Origin: Shinella zoogloeoides
Lineage (GTDB): Bacteria; Pseudomonadota; Alphaproteobacteria; Rhizobiales; Rhizobiaceae
Direction: 5' to 3'
Assembly (NCBI RefSeq): GCF_020883495.1
Contig: NZ_CP086610.1
Location: forward strand, 2,399,501-2,463,500
Length of the DNA stretch: 64,000 nt
Position numbers and translations under genes: made by a program. Below are positions 44,513 through 53,102 of this stretch, piece by piece (within the stretch, counting starts at the first letter, position 1; every line of letters begins with the position of its first letter). The notes below the pieces were generated by a model. It was not told the origin of the DNA and did not search any database. It worked only from the letters and a program-made list of their open reading frames with translations.

Positions 44513-44560
44513 GAGACCACGGTGTTTTCCGAACGCTGCGGAGGGGAAACGCGATACCTC
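44513..44560 (-). promoter_or_regulatory. 48-bp conserved upstream motif, copy C
   Basis: Plus-strand GAGACCACGG...CCGAACGCT...GGGGAAAC...GCGATACCTC. It is the most diverged of the three copies but still gapless over 48 bp. It lies between the DUF3592-like gene (start 44407) and the end of the DUF2274 gene. Confidence 0.65.
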
Positions 44561-44574
44561 GCTCCAGTCCGACC

Positions 44575-44790
44575 CTATGATTTTGGGCGGCGTGCTTTTG
44601 CAAAGCCACGATCGGTGGCCACGAAACGCTCGAGCATAGGCACGATCAGCTTGGCGGGCTGGACTGGCGTGCCGCCCTCGGCGAGAAGACGGCCGTAGTC
44701 GGTCAGGTCGCGGTGAAGCGCCGCCGGCAGCTCCACCGAGATCCTGACGGGCTTGTCATCGGCGATGGGTCCGAGTTTCAGCTTGGTCAT
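44575..44790 (-). CDS. DUF2274 protein, small partner at the end of the trb operon
   Basis: 71 residues: 'MTKLKLGPIADDKPVRISVELPAALHRDLTDYGRLLAEGGTPVQPAKLIVPMLERFVATDRGFAKARR'. The ribbon-helix-helix-like layout (KPVRISVELPAALHRDL...YGRLL) and its position right after trbI are characteristic of DUF2274. The 2-bp gap to trbI points to cotranscription. It may be a DNA-binding autoregulator of the transfer genes; not proven. Confidence 0.8.
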   Translation of the reverse strand: MTKLKLGPIADDKPVRISVELPAALHRDLTDYGRLLAEGGTPVQPAKLIVPMLERFVATDRGFAKARRPKS

Positions 44791-44792
44791 GG

Positions 44793-45932
44793 TCAGCTCC
44801 TGTAGGGTTCGAGCACCAAATCCTTGGTGACGATGACGCGGACGGGGAAACCGGGCCGGATGGTCAGGGTCGGTGCGACCTGCAACTGGCGCTGGACGAT
44901 CTGCTGACCGGCCTGATTGACCGTATCCTGCGCACCGTCACGGATGGCGCGGATCAGGCGATCGTTGTCATCGGTGGCGAGTTCGGCGCCAACGCCGAGC
45001 AAGGTCGAGAGTGCGGCGGCCTTGGCGAGATCCCACCAGTGGTAATCGACGCCATCCTCCAGGCCGGCATAGCCCTGCGTATCCGCGCCGGGCTGGCGCT
45101 CAAGAACGATGGAGCGGCCGTTCGGCATGATGAGTCGATTCCAAACGAGCAGAACGCGGCGCTGGCCGAACTGCACGGCATTGTCATACTGACCGATGAG
45201 GCGGGTTCCCTGCGGTACGAGTAGAATGCTCCCCGTCGGGCTGTCATAGATGTTCTCCGTGACCTGCGCCGTGATCTGGCCGGGAAGATCGGAACGGATG
45301 CCGGTGATGAGCGCGGCCGAGATGACCGCGCCGGCCTGAAGCACGAAGGGCGATGCCGGAGGCGTGACACGATCCGGCGTGACGGTGCGCCGGTCGGCCG
45401 CCGCATTGAGGAAAGCAAGCTGCTTGTCCTGCGCGGTCGGCTGTCCCGTCGCGCTGGCGGGATCGAAACCGGCAAGGCCCGGCATCGTGCCGGAAGTCGC
45501 CGCCGTCGAGCCCTGCCGGGACTGGAAGAACACGGTGCTGAGGCGGGCGGCCTCTTCCTCGGCGCGGCGACGCTGTTCGGCCTCATCGACGCCGGGCGTC
45601 TGAACGACGGGCGGCACGACGGGCTGGCCGGCATTCTGCGCGGACAGGATCGGGCCGCCGAGATCGCCGGGTAGCGCGGGACCGAGGATCGGGCCGGTAT
45701 AGTCGCGCGGCAGGCCGGCGAGGCCATCGGCGGGCTGACGGTTGGCGGTGGAATAAAGCTCCTCGCCGCCATCGCCGGGACCGCGCGTCTGAAGTGCATA
45801 GATCAGCGCGCCACCGATCCCGACCAGGGCGACGGCCGCGACGCTGGCCAGCATCTTGCGTGACAGGCGCGTGACTCGTGGGGCTTCGGCGCGCAGGCGC
45901 ATGGGAGCTGCATTGGATTCGGTATCGGTCAT
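44793..45932 (-). CDS. trbI: TrbI/VirB10-family type IV secretion protein
   Basis: 379 residues. A single inner-membrane helix 'KMLASVAAVALVGIGGALIYAL' near residues 27-48, a proline-rich periplasmic linker (about 50-170), then the VirB10 C-terminal domain 'FVLQAGAVISAALITGIRSDLPGQITAQVTENIYDSPTGSILLVPQGTRLIGQYDNAVQFGQRRVLLVWNRLIMPNGRSIVLERQPGADTQGYAGLEDGVDYHWW' and 'LTIRPGFPVRVIVTKDLVLEPY'. It spans both membranes in the transfer channel. Its start overlaps the trbG stop by 4 bp. Confidence 0.95.
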   Translation of the reverse strand: MTDTESNAAPMRLRAEAPRVTRLSRKMLASVAAVALVGIGGALIYALQTRGPGDGGEELYSTANRQPADGLAGLPRDYTGPILGPALPGDLGGPILSAQNAGQPVVPPVVQTPGVDEAEQRRRAEEEAARLSTVFFQSRQGSTAATSGTMPGLAGFDPASATGQPTAQDKQLAFLNAAADRRTVTPDRVTPPASPFVLQAGAVISAALITGIRSDLPGQITAQVTENIYDSPTGSILLVPQGTRLIGQYDNAVQFGQRRVLLVWNRLIMPNGRSIVLERQPGADTQGYAGLEDGVDYHWWDLAKAAALSTLLGVGAELATDDNDRLIRAIRDGAQDTVNQAGQQIVQRQLQVAPTLTIRPGFPVRVIVTKDLVLEPYRS

Positions 45933-46888
45933 GATTGCGGTCTCCCGTCGGTGCGGACGATCCTGACGGTCTGCTGGCGGCCGCCGCTGCCAAGACGCAG
46001 CTCGGCCGCACCGAAGAGGCGATCGACGATCAGGATGTGTTGATAGATGCGGCTATTGACGATCTGCGCCTCGCCCTCGGGGCCGATGACGAAGATCGGG
46101 GGCATCTCGCCCTGCACGATGCCGCGGGGGAACTCGACATAGACGCGGCGGCCGTCGTCATAGACGGCGACGGGCTTCCATGGCGGATTGCTGCTGCCAG
46201 TCAGGCCATAGCGGTAGTTGCGCGCGGCGACGGCCGGAATGACCGGCGTTGCCGGGACGGCCTGACGGCCGCCGCCTGCCGGCTGCGGATAGGCCCATGC
46301 GACGGCGGGCATATAGGGCTTCTCGCCGGAACGCAGCTCGACCATGTAGGTTCGCCGGTCGGTGGTGATGACGAGGTTCGTGGTGATGTCGGCGCGCGTC
46401 GGCTTTATCAGCACATGGACCCGGCGGGCTACGCCGGAGCCGGATTCCGTGTCGCCAATGATCCAGCGAGCGGTGTCGCCGGCCGCGATCGGTCCCGCGC
46501 CGGTCAGGCTCTCGCCGGGTTCGAGCGCGATGTTGGTGATTTGGCCGGGGGCGGCATAGACTTGATAGAGCGCGCCTTCCGACCACGGATAGACCTGAAT
46601 GGCGTTGAAATAGCCTTCGCGGCGTGGCTGCACGCGGGCGGCGGCGTTGGCGTTCTCCACGCGCGCCGTCGGTGTCGCTCCAGCCGTGCCGCCGCGTGCA
46701 ACTGTCCAGGCGGGCGGAACATGGATCGGCTTCAGCCGCTCGTCTGTCACGGCCGCCGGAATGCTCGGCAGCGGCGGCACGCTGGCATCGTAGCTGATCT
46801 CGGGCGGCGGGGTGGTGGCGCAGCCAGCGAGCGCCGTAGCGGACAGCAGCAATATGGCGACCGTGGATTTACGGATTACGCAGCTCAT
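45929..46888 (-). CDS. trbG: TrbG/VirB9-family type IV secretion lipoprotein
   Basis: 319 residues from ATG 46888, which overlaps the trbF stop (ATGA). Lipoprotein signal 'STVAILLLSATALAGC'. VirB9/CagX features: 'AIQVYPWSEGALYQVYAAPGQITNIALEPGESL', 'WIIGDTESG', 'VHVLIKPTRADITTNLVITTDRRTYMVELRS' and the C-terminal 'NYRYGLTGSSNPPWKPVAVYDDGRRVYVEFPRGI' which contacts VirB10 and the outer-membrane partner. Part of the outer-membrane core complex. Confidence 0.94.
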   Translation of the reverse strand: MSCVIRKSTVAILLLSATALAGCATTPPPEISYDASVPPLPSIPAAVTDERLKPIHVPPAWTVARGGTAGATPTARVENANAAARVQPRREGYFNAIQVYPWSEGALYQVYAAPGQITNIALEPGESLTGAGPIAAGDTARWIIGDTESGSGVARRVHVLIKPTRADITTNLVITTDRRTYMVELRSGEKPYMPAVAWAYPQPAGGGRQAVPATPVIPAVAARNYRYGLTGSSNPPWKPVAVYDDGRRVYVEFPRGIVQGEMPPIFVIGPEGEAQIVNSRIYQHILIVDRLFGAAELRLGSGGRQQTVRIVRTDGRPQS

Positions 46889-47574
46889 TGGTCCATCTCC
46901 CGCGACCAGTTGATGGCATTGACGTAGATGCCGAGCGGATTGGCCTTGAGGCGTTCGGCGTCTCGGGGCGGCTGAAGCGCGATGGTCAGGATGGCGGTCC
47001 AGCGTTCGGTCGTGGCGAGCTTGCCATCCTCGTAGCGCCGTTCGGACCAGGCCACGCGGAACGAATCCGGCGAGGCGCGGATGACGCTGGAAACCTCGAC
47101 CGCGATCTGCTGCTTGCCGACCTTGGCGAAGGGATCGTTGGCGCGGGCATAGTCGTTGAGTGCGCCCGCGCCGCGATCGGTCGTCCATTCATAGGCGCGA
47201 AGCCAGTTCTGACGGACGATGACCGGATCGGCCGGGATGGAGCGTACCTGTTCGATGAAGCGGGCGAGATGCCACGCGATCTGCGGATCGGTCGGCCGAT
47301 AGTCGGCGGTTGCCGGAGCCACTGCCTGCGAATGGCCGAGATTGTCGACCTGCACGACCCAGGGCACGACGGTCCCACGCGCCGACTGAATGACGAGCGC
47401 GGCGGCGAAGCCAGCCGAGAGGAATAGCGAGCCGAAGGCCATGATGCGCCAGTTCTTCGCCTGCACGCGGGCCGAGCCGATACGCTCGTCCCAGACCTGC
47501 GCGGCGCGTTGATAGGGCGTCTCGGGTTGCGGTGTCTTGCCGTAATGGGCAGCGGGTCGTTTGAAGAGGTTCAT
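46885..47574 (-). CDS. trbF: TrbF/VirB8-family type IV secretion protein
   Basis: 229 residues. Short cytosolic start, one membrane helix 'MAFGSLFLSAGFAAALVIQSA', and a periplasmic VirB8 domain with 'WVVQVDNLGHSQAVAPATADYRPTDPQIAWHLARFIEQVRSIPADPVIVRQNWLRAYEWT' and 'ERWTAILTIALQPPRDAERLKANPLGIYVNAINWSREM'; the NPLGIYV end is typical of TrbF. Assembly factor of the channel. Start overlaps the trbL stop by 4 bp. Confidence 0.95.
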   Translation of the reverse strand: MNLFKRPAAHYGKTPQPETPYQRAAQVWDERIGSARVQAKNWRIMAFGSLFLSAGFAAALVIQSARGTVVPWVVQVDNLGHSQAVAPATADYRPTDPQIAWHLARFIEQVRSIPADPVIVRQNWLRAYEWTTDRGAGALNDYARANDPFAKVGKQQIAVEVSSVIRASPDSFRVAWSERRYEDGKLATTERWTAILTIALQPPRDAERLKANPLGIYVNAINWSREMDQ

Positions 47575-48935
47575 GAGCGATCACTTTCTGAGAGGTTGAC
47601 GGAAGAGCCGGAGGCGTGGCTGTCGCCGGAGCGGACGGCATGGGCGGTCGCCTGAACGCCGTGGGTCACGCGCTGCGAGCGCTGCATCCGCTTTGCCCAA
47701 TCGGGCTGGCCCTTGACGGTCTTGGTCTCGGCGGTGTCGTTCCCGGCCTCGGTGGGGCTGCCGACCGTGCCCATGGTCGAAGCGCCGCCGGTCGCGCCAA
47801 ACCCGCTCTTCACACCATCGGAGAAGCTGGATTTGACGGTGGCGGAAGCGCGACGAAGCGGCGATGCGACGGCGTTTCCGGCAGCGCTGCCAGCAGCGCG
47901 GGTGACGCCACCGAGACCGGAGGCGACACCCGACGCGCCGGATTTGCCGAGCGAGCCGAGCGAATAGGCGGACGACGCCGCGCCTGCGGCCGTCGTTGCG
48001 CCGCGCACGGCTGCGGCCCCACCCGACAACATGGCGGCTCCGCCACGCGCGGCGAGCATTGCGCCACCGCCGGCGGCCATGGTCGCGCCGGCGGCGGCGA
48101 GACCCGTGCCAACGGCAGCACCAGCGCCGAGCTGGGGGCCGCCGCTGACCAGCCCGGAGGCGATGCCGGGTCCGAAGACGCCAAGGCCGAGCAGCGACAG
48201 CGCGGCGAGCACAACGGCCATGGCATCGTCGATGCTCGGAGTTTGTCCGCCGAAGCCCTGGGTGAACTGGCTGAACAGCGTCGAGCCGATGCCGATGATG
48301 ACGGCAAGCACCAGAACCTTGATGCCGCTGGAAATCACGTTGCCGAGCACCCGCTCGGCCATGAAGGCGGTCTTGCCGAACAGGCCGAAGGGGATCAGCA
48401 CGAAGCCCGCCAAGGTGGTCAGCTTGAACTCGATCAGGGTGACAAAGAGCTGGATGGCGAGAATGAAGAAGGCGAGGATGACCAGCGCCCAGGCGAACAG
48501 CAGGCAAGCGATCTGGATGAAGTTCTCGAAGAACGCGATCCAACCCATGAGATCGGAGATGGATTCGAGCAATGGCCGGGCGGCATCGAGGCCGGTCTGT
48601 GCGACCTTGCCGGGGCGCATCAGGTCAGCGGTCGAAAAGCCCGTGCCGGAGCCTTTGAGACCGAGGCCGGCGAAGCTCTCGAAGACGATCTTGGCGAGAT
48701 TATTCCAGTTGCCGATCAGGTAGGCGAAGACGCCAACGAACAGTGTCTTCTTGACGAGCCGGGCGATGATGTCGTCATCCGCCCCCCAGCTCCAGAACAG
48801 CGCGGCCAGCGTTACGTCGATGACGATCAGCGTGGTTGCCACGAATGCGACCTCGCCGGACAAAAGCCCGAAGCCGCTGTCGATGTATTGGGTGAAGACC
48901 CCGAGAAAGTTGTCGATGACGCCTGTGCCACCCAT
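47571..48935 (-). CDS. trbL: TrbL/VirB6-family polytopic type IV secretion protein
   Basis: 454 residues. Six or more membrane helices in the first 280 residues ('FVATTLIVIDVTLAALFWSW', 'LFVGVFAYLIGNW', 'ALVILAFFILAIQLFVTLIEFKLTTLAGFVLIPFGLFGKTAFMAERVLGNVISSGIKVLVLAVIIGIGSTLF') followed by an Ala/Gly/Ser-rich stretch (about 265-390) and a hydrophilic tail with NDTAETKTVKGQPDWAKRMQRSQR. 'GFVLIPFGLFGKTAF' is diagnostic for TrbL. Forms the inner-membrane part of the DNA channel. Confidence 0.95.
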   Translation of the reverse strand: MGGTGVIDNFLGVFTQYIDSGFGLLSGEVAFVATTLIVIDVTLAALFWSWGADDDIIARLVKKTLFVGVFAYLIGNWNNLAKIVFESFAGLGLKGSGTGFSTADLMRPGKVAQTGLDAARPLLESISDLMGWIAFFENFIQIACLLFAWALVILAFFILAIQLFVTLIEFKLTTLAGFVLIPFGLFGKTAFMAERVLGNVISSGIKVLVLAVIIGIGSTLFSQFTQGFGGQTPSIDDAMAVVLAALSLLGLGVFGPGIASGLVSGGPQLGAGAAVGTGLAAAGATMAAGGGAMLAARGGAAMLSGGAAAVRGATTAAGAASSAYSLGSLGKSGASGVASGLGGVTRAAGSAAGNAVASPLRRASATVKSSFSDGVKSGFGATGGASTMGTVGSPTEAGNDTAETKTVKGQPDWAKRMQRSQRVTHGVQATAHAVRSGDSHASGSSVNLSESDRS

Positions 48936-48938
48936 GGC

Positions 48939-49217
48939 TCACCGCCCTTCCGGCGCTGTGGGCGCAGGTTGGCGGCCAAGGAAGCGGTCACGGGTCTCCG
49001 CCCAGACGCGCAGGCAGTCGGTGTCGTTCGCGGCCTGTTGCCCGAGCTTCTGGCATTGGCGCTGGCTTTCGCGCAGCGGATCGGAAGCCGATTGGTGAAG
49101 GCGCACCGGCGAAGATGCCGGCGCGTCCTCTTTGCGGGTCATTTCGATCACCGTCGCCGTGATGGCGATGGCAACGAAGACGATTGCGCCGAGGCGGGCC
49201 AGCATCTTGCCATCCAT
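48939..49217 (-). CDS. trbK: TrbK-like putative entry-exclusion protein
   Basis: 92 residues: N-terminal helix 'MLARLGAIVFVAIAITATVIEM', then a small periplasmic part 'LRESQRQCQKLGQQAANDTDCLRVWAETRDRFLG' with two cysteines. The Q-x-C...A..D..C..VW..TR..FLG pattern is that of the TrbK-alt family found between trbJ and trbL. It would block redundant mating into cells that already carry the element. Confidence 0.85.
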   Translation of the reverse strand: MDGKMLARLGAIVFVAIAITATVIEMTRKEDAPASSPVRLHQSASDPLRESQRQCQKLGQQAANDTDCLRVWAETRDRFLGRQPAPTAPEGR

Positions 49218-49227
49218 GGTCGCGCCC

Positions 49228-49995
49228 TCAGTTGCTCTTGTTGAACATCTGGGCGTTGCCGGGCTGGTAGCCCGAGCCCGGCGTCAGGAAGCGGCGACGC
49301 TGTTCGCGACCCTGCTCGGCGGCGGCAGCGCGTTCCGCATCGGTCAGGGCGCTTGCCCGGCCATTGGCCGAGATGACCGCGACGAGATCGGAAAGCTGCT
49401 GCGACTGGAGGGCGAGAAGCTGGTTGCCGGCCTGCGCCGCCTGAAGTGCGCCGGTGGCGGACTGGCTCTGGCCGACCAACGCCGACATCTGCGCGCGGTT
49501 GCTGTCGATATTGCCGACGACGCCGGCCTGCACGCGCATGGCGTCCTGCAAGCCGCCGACCGTGTTCTTCCAGCGGTCGCGGGCATTGGCGACGAGCTGT
49601 TGATCGGACGCCGAGAGCGAGACGTTCCCGTATTTCTGCTGGAACATCTGGTCGATCTGCTGGACGTTGAAGGCGATGCCCTGCGCCTGCTGCAAAAGCT
49701 GCTGCGTTTTCTGGACGGATTGCTGAATCTGCTGGAGCGCCGAGAACGGCAGGCTGGCGAGGTTCTTCGCCTGATTGATGAGCATCTGCGCTTCATTCTG
49801 AAGCGAGGTGATCTGGTGGGTGATCTGCTCCAGCGTGCGCGCGGCGGTCAGGACGTTTTGCGCATAGTTCGTCGGGTCGAAGACGATGATGGCGTGCGCC
49901 GGCGTCGCCACCATCGGCGAGAGCGCGAGCGGTGCGGCCGCGAGCATGGTTGCGGCGAGCGCCATGGCGCGCGAGCGGAAACGGCGAATAGTCAT
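49228..49995 (-). CDS. trbJ: TrbJ/VirB5-family type IV secretion protein
   Basis: 255 residues from ATG 49995. Signal peptide 'RAMALAATMLAAAPLALSPMVATPAHA' before IIVFDPTNYAQNVLTAARTLEQITHQITSLQNEAQMLINQAKNLASLPFSALQQIQQSVQKTQQLLQQAQGIAFNVQQIDQMFQQKYG. The VFDPTNYAQN start and long glutamine-rich helices are characteristic of TrbJ. A minor pilus component or adhesin at the pilus tip. The 2-bp gap to trbE and 10-bp gap to trbK keep it in the operon. Confidence 0.95.
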   Translation of the reverse strand: MTIRRFRSRAMALAATMLAAAPLALSPMVATPAHAIIVFDPTNYAQNVLTAARTLEQITHQITSLQNEAQMLINQAKNLASLPFSALQQIQQSVQKTQQLLQQAQGIAFNVQQIDQMFQQKYGNVSLSASDQQLVANARDRWKNTVGGLQDAMRVQAGVVGNIDSNRAQMSALVGQSQSATGALQAAQAGNQLLALQSQQLSDLVAVISANGRASALTDAERAAAAEQGREQRRRFLTPGSGYQPGNAQMFNKSN

Positions 49996-49997
49996 GG

Positions 49998-52442
49998 TCA
50001 GGACTCCTTTTCTGCTTGGGGGATCGGGAAAGTCGGGATGAGGTCGACGGCCCAGCCGGCGTCGCGGGACCGGAGCCAGGCCGCGAGAAAGCCGTCGCGG
50101 CCGTGTTCGGCGACGAGGTTGGCGATCAGGGTCTGGTCGGATTTCGAGGAGGCGGCGCAGAGCGCGAGGCCGACTTCGGACAGGCCCAGCTCGAACAGGC
50201 GATTTCCTCGCCGGGACTGGCAGTAATAATCCCGCTTGGGCGTCGCCCGCGCCAGGATCTCGATCTGGCGATCGTTGAGGCCGAAGCGGCGATAGATCGC
50301 CGTGATCTGCGGCTCGATTGCGCGCTCGTTTGGCAAGAGCAGCCGCGTCGGGCAGCTCTCGATGATGGCCGGGGCGATATTGCTGCCGTCTATGTCCGAC
50401 AACGACTGGGTGGCAAATATGACCGATGCGTTCTTCTTGCGCAGCGTCTTCAGCCATTCGCGGAGCTGGCCCGCAAAACCTTCATCGTCCAGCGCAAGCC
50501 AGCCTTCATCTATGATGAGCAGCGTCGGCCGTCCGTCGAGCCGGTCGCCGATGCGATGGAACAGGTAGGACAGGACGGCCGGAGCTGCGCCCGTTCCCAC
50601 AAGCCCCTCGATCTCGAACGCCTGCATGTCGGCGCTGCCCAGATGTTCGGCCTCGGCGTCGAGCAGCCGGCCATAGGCCCCGCCGACGCAGTACGGGCGC
50701 AATGCCTGCTTCAAGTCGTTGGATTGAAGCAGGACGCAAAGGCCGGTGATGGTGCGTTCTTCGATGGGCGCGGAGGCGAGCGAGGTCAGCGCCGTCCAGA
50801 TATGCTCCTTGGCTTCCGGCGTGATCGTGATGCCTTCGCGCATCAGGATCGCGACGATCCAGTCCGCCGCCCAGGCACGCTCATAGGTGTCGTGGATACG
50901 GGCGAGCGGCTGGAGCGCGACGGAGAACTCGTCCCCCTCGGTCAGCCCGCCACCGAGATCGTGCCAATCGCCGCCCATGGCGAGCGCGGCCGCACGGATC
51001 GAACCGCCGAAGTCGAAGGCGAAGACCTGTGAGCGGTCGTAGCGCCGGAATTGCAACGCCATGAGGGCGAGCAGTACGGACTTGCCCGCGCCGGTCGGGC
51101 CGACGACCAGCGTATGGCCGACGTCTCCGACATGAAGAGATAACCGGAACGGGGTCGAGCCTTCGGTCTTGCCATACAGCAAGGGGGGCGCACCGAAATG
51201 CTCGTCCCGTTCCGGCCCCGCCCACACGGCAGAGAGGGGGATCATGTGGGCGAGATTGAGCGTCGAGACCGGCGGCTGGCGGACATTGGCGTAGGCATGT
51301 CCGGGGAGCGAGCCGAGCCAGGCATCGACGGCATTGACTGTTTCGACCATGGCCGTGAAGTCGCGGCCCTGAATGACCTTCTCGACGAGGCGCAGCTTCT
51401 CGTCGGCAAGACGCGGATCGGCGTCCCAGACAATGATCGTGGCCGTGACATAGGCCATGCCGGCGACATCCTGCCCAAGCTCCTGCAAGGCCATGTCGGC
51501 GTCGGCCGCCTTGTTGGCGGCATCCGTGTCCACGAGGGCGGATGCCTCGTTGGTCATGACTTCCTTGAGAATCGCGGCGATCGACTTGCGCTTGGCGAAC
51601 CACTGCCGCCTGATCTTCGTCAGCAGGCGTGTGGCGTCGGTCTTGTCGAGCAGGATCGCGCGGGTCGACCAGCGATAGGGAAAGGCGAGCCGGTTGAGAT
51701 CGTCGAGCAGGCCGGGCGTCGTCGCAGTTGGAAAGCCGATGATGGTGAGGACGCGCAGATGCTCGCTGCCAAGGCGCGGTTCGAGCCCGCCGGTCAGCGG
51801 CTGGTCGGCGAGCAGCGCATCGAGATAGACCGGCGTTTCCGGCACGCGGACGCGATGCGGCTTTGTCGAGACGGTCGAATGCAGATAGGTCAGCGTTTCG
51901 CCGTCATCGAGCCAGTCGCATTCGGGCATGAAGCCGTCGAGCAGCGCCAGCACGCGATCTATGCGATCGGTGAAGGCGCGCAGGATTTCATGCGGATCGA
52001 CGCCGCTACGTTCACGGCCCTCGTATAGCCAGGCCTCAGTGCGGGCGGCTTCCTCGGCCGGCGGCAGATAGAGGAAGGTCAGATAATAGCCCGACACGAA
52101 ATGCGCGCCGGCTTCCTCGAAATCGGCCTTGCGCTCGGCATCGACCAGGCCGGAGGCCGGATCGGGGAATTGGCTGTCGGGATAGATCGCGGCCTCGGAG
52201 CGCTGCGCCTCCACGAAGATCGACCAGCCAGAGCCGAGACGGCGAAAGGCGTTGTTGATGCGACCGGCGACCGCGACCAGTTCGGCGGCGACGGCACTGT
52301 CGAGATCAGGACCACGAAAGCGCGCGGTGCGCTGAAAGCTGCCGTCCTTGTTGAGCACGACACCCGGCGCGACGAGCGCGACCCAAGGCAGATAGTCGGC
52401 AAGGCGGCTGGCGGAGCGGCGATATTCGGCGAGGTTCATCAT
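49998..52442 (-). CDS. trbE: TrbE/VirB4-family transfer ATPase
   Basis: About 814 residues. N-terminal TrbE domain ('MNLAEYRRSASRLADYLPWVALVAPGVVLNKDGSFQRTARFRGPDLDSAV'), CagE_TrbE_VirB middle, then the ATPase: Walker A 'VVGPTGAGKSVLLALMALQFRRYD' around residue 450 and Walker B 'TLLIIDEGWLALDDEGFAGQLREWLKTLRKKNASVIFATQSLSD' near 640-680. Energises pilus assembly and transfer. Two adjacent ATGs (52442, 52439) follow GGGAGGCGC; the first is used. Confidence 0.96.
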   Translation of the reverse strand: MMNLAEYRRSASRLADYLPWVALVAPGVVLNKDGSFQRTARFRGPDLDSAVAAELVAVAGRINNAFRRLGSGWSIFVEAQRSEAAIYPDSQFPDPASGLVDAERKADFEEAGAHFVSGYYLTFLYLPPAEEAARTEAWLYEGRERSGVDPHEILRAFTDRIDRVLALLDGFMPECDWLDDGETLTYLHSTVSTKPHRVRVPETPVYLDALLADQPLTGGLEPRLGSEHLRVLTIIGFPTATTPGLLDDLNRLAFPYRWSTRAILLDKTDATRLLTKIRRQWFAKRKSIAAILKEVMTNEASALVDTDAANKAADADMALQELGQDVAGMAYVTATIIVWDADPRLADEKLRLVEKVIQGRDFTAMVETVNAVDAWLGSLPGHAYANVRQPPVSTLNLAHMIPLSAVWAGPERDEHFGAPPLLYGKTEGSTPFRLSLHVGDVGHTLVVGPTGAGKSVLLALMALQFRRYDRSQVFAFDFGGSIRAAALAMGGDWHDLGGGLTEGDEFSVALQPLARIHDTYERAWAADWIVAILMREGITITPEAKEHIWTALTSLASAPIEERTITGLCVLLQSNDLKQALRPYCVGGAYGRLLDAEAEHLGSADMQAFEIEGLVGTGAAPAVLSYLFHRIGDRLDGRPTLLIIDEGWLALDDEGFAGQLREWLKTLRKKNASVIFATQSLSDIDGSNIAPAIIESCPTRLLLPNERAIEPQITAIYRRFGLNDRQIEILARATPKRDYYCQSRRGNRLFELGLSEVGLALCAASSKSDQTLIANLVAEHGRDGFLAAWLRSRDAGWAVDLIPTFPIPQAEKES

Positions 52443-52455
52443 GGTTGCGCCTCCC

Positions 52456-52734
52456 TCAAACCGACAGGTGGGTGGGGATACGCAGATGTCGGCGGCCAAC
52501 CTCCACAAAGAGCGGATCGCGCTTGGCGGCCCAGACCGCCGCGAAATGCCCGACGGCCCAGATGAGCAGGCCGACCAGCCAGAGGCGCAGGCCGAGGCCC
52601 ACGGCCCCGGCCAGCGTCCCGTTGAGGATCGCGATGGAACGCGGTGCGCCGCCGAGCAGGATGTGCTCGGTCAGCGCGCGGTGGACCGGCACGGTGAAGC
52701 CCGGCACGTCCAGTTGCTCGAAAGCGCCCGCCAT
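52456..52734 (-). CDS. trbD: TrbD/VirB3-family type IV secretion protein
   Basis: 92 residues: 'FEQLDVPGFTVPVHRALTEHILLGGAPRSIAILNGTLAGAVGLGLRLWLVGLLIWAVGHFAAVWAAKRDPLFVEVGRRHLRIPTHL'. The conserved PVHRAL...LGG.PR start and the membrane pair before AKRDP.F..V are the VirB3/TrbD signature. Overlaps the trbC stop by 1 bp beyond an ATG (ATGA at 52734). Works with TrbE in inner-membrane pilus assembly. Confidence 0.94.
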   Translation of the reverse strand: MAGAFEQLDVPGFTVPVHRALTEHILLGGAPRSIAILNGTLAGAVGLGLRLWLVGLLIWAVGHFAAVWAAKRDPLFVEVGRRHLRIPTHLSV

Positions 52735-53102
52735 CAGACCAGCGCCCCGCCGCCGAACGAGAAGAACGACAGGAAGAAGCTCGACGCGGCGAAGGCGATC
52801 GACAGGCCAAAGACGATCTGGATCAGGCGGCGGAAGCCGCCCGACGTGTCGCCGAAGGCGAGCGCCAGGCCGGTGGCGATGATGATGATGACCGCGACGA
52901 TCTTGGCGACCGGGCCTTCGATCGACTGGAGGATTTTCTGGAGCGGCGCTTCCCACGGCATCGAGGAGCCGGAGGCATAGGCTGGCGGCGTGGCCGTCAT
53001 CACCATGATCGTGACGAGTGCGGTTGAGGCCGCGAGGCGATCATAGGCGATGCGCATGACAGAGGGTTTTGACGGTTTGGGGAAGTTGATCGGTGGCTTC
53101 AT
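52734..53102 (-). CDS. trbC: TrbC/VirB2-family major pilin precursor
   Basis: 122 residues. Long signal region ending 'LVTIMVMTATPPAYA' before SGSSMPWEAPLQKILQSIEGPVAKIVAVIIIIATGLALAFGDTSGGFRRLIQIVFGLSIAFAASSFFLSFFSFGGGALV, i.e. two hydrophobic helices joined by a short GDTSGGFRR loop, the pilin layout. 'MPWE.PL..I..SI.GPVA' is diagnostic for TrbC. AGGAGA precedes the ATG. The start overlaps the trbB stop by 4 bp. Confidence 0.95.
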   Translation of the reverse strand: MKPPINFPKPSKPSVMRIAYDRLAASTALVTIMVMTATPPAYASGSSMPWEAPLQKILQSIEGPVAKIVAVIIIIATGLALAFGDTSGGFRRLIQIVFGLSIAFAASSFFLSFFSFGGGALV

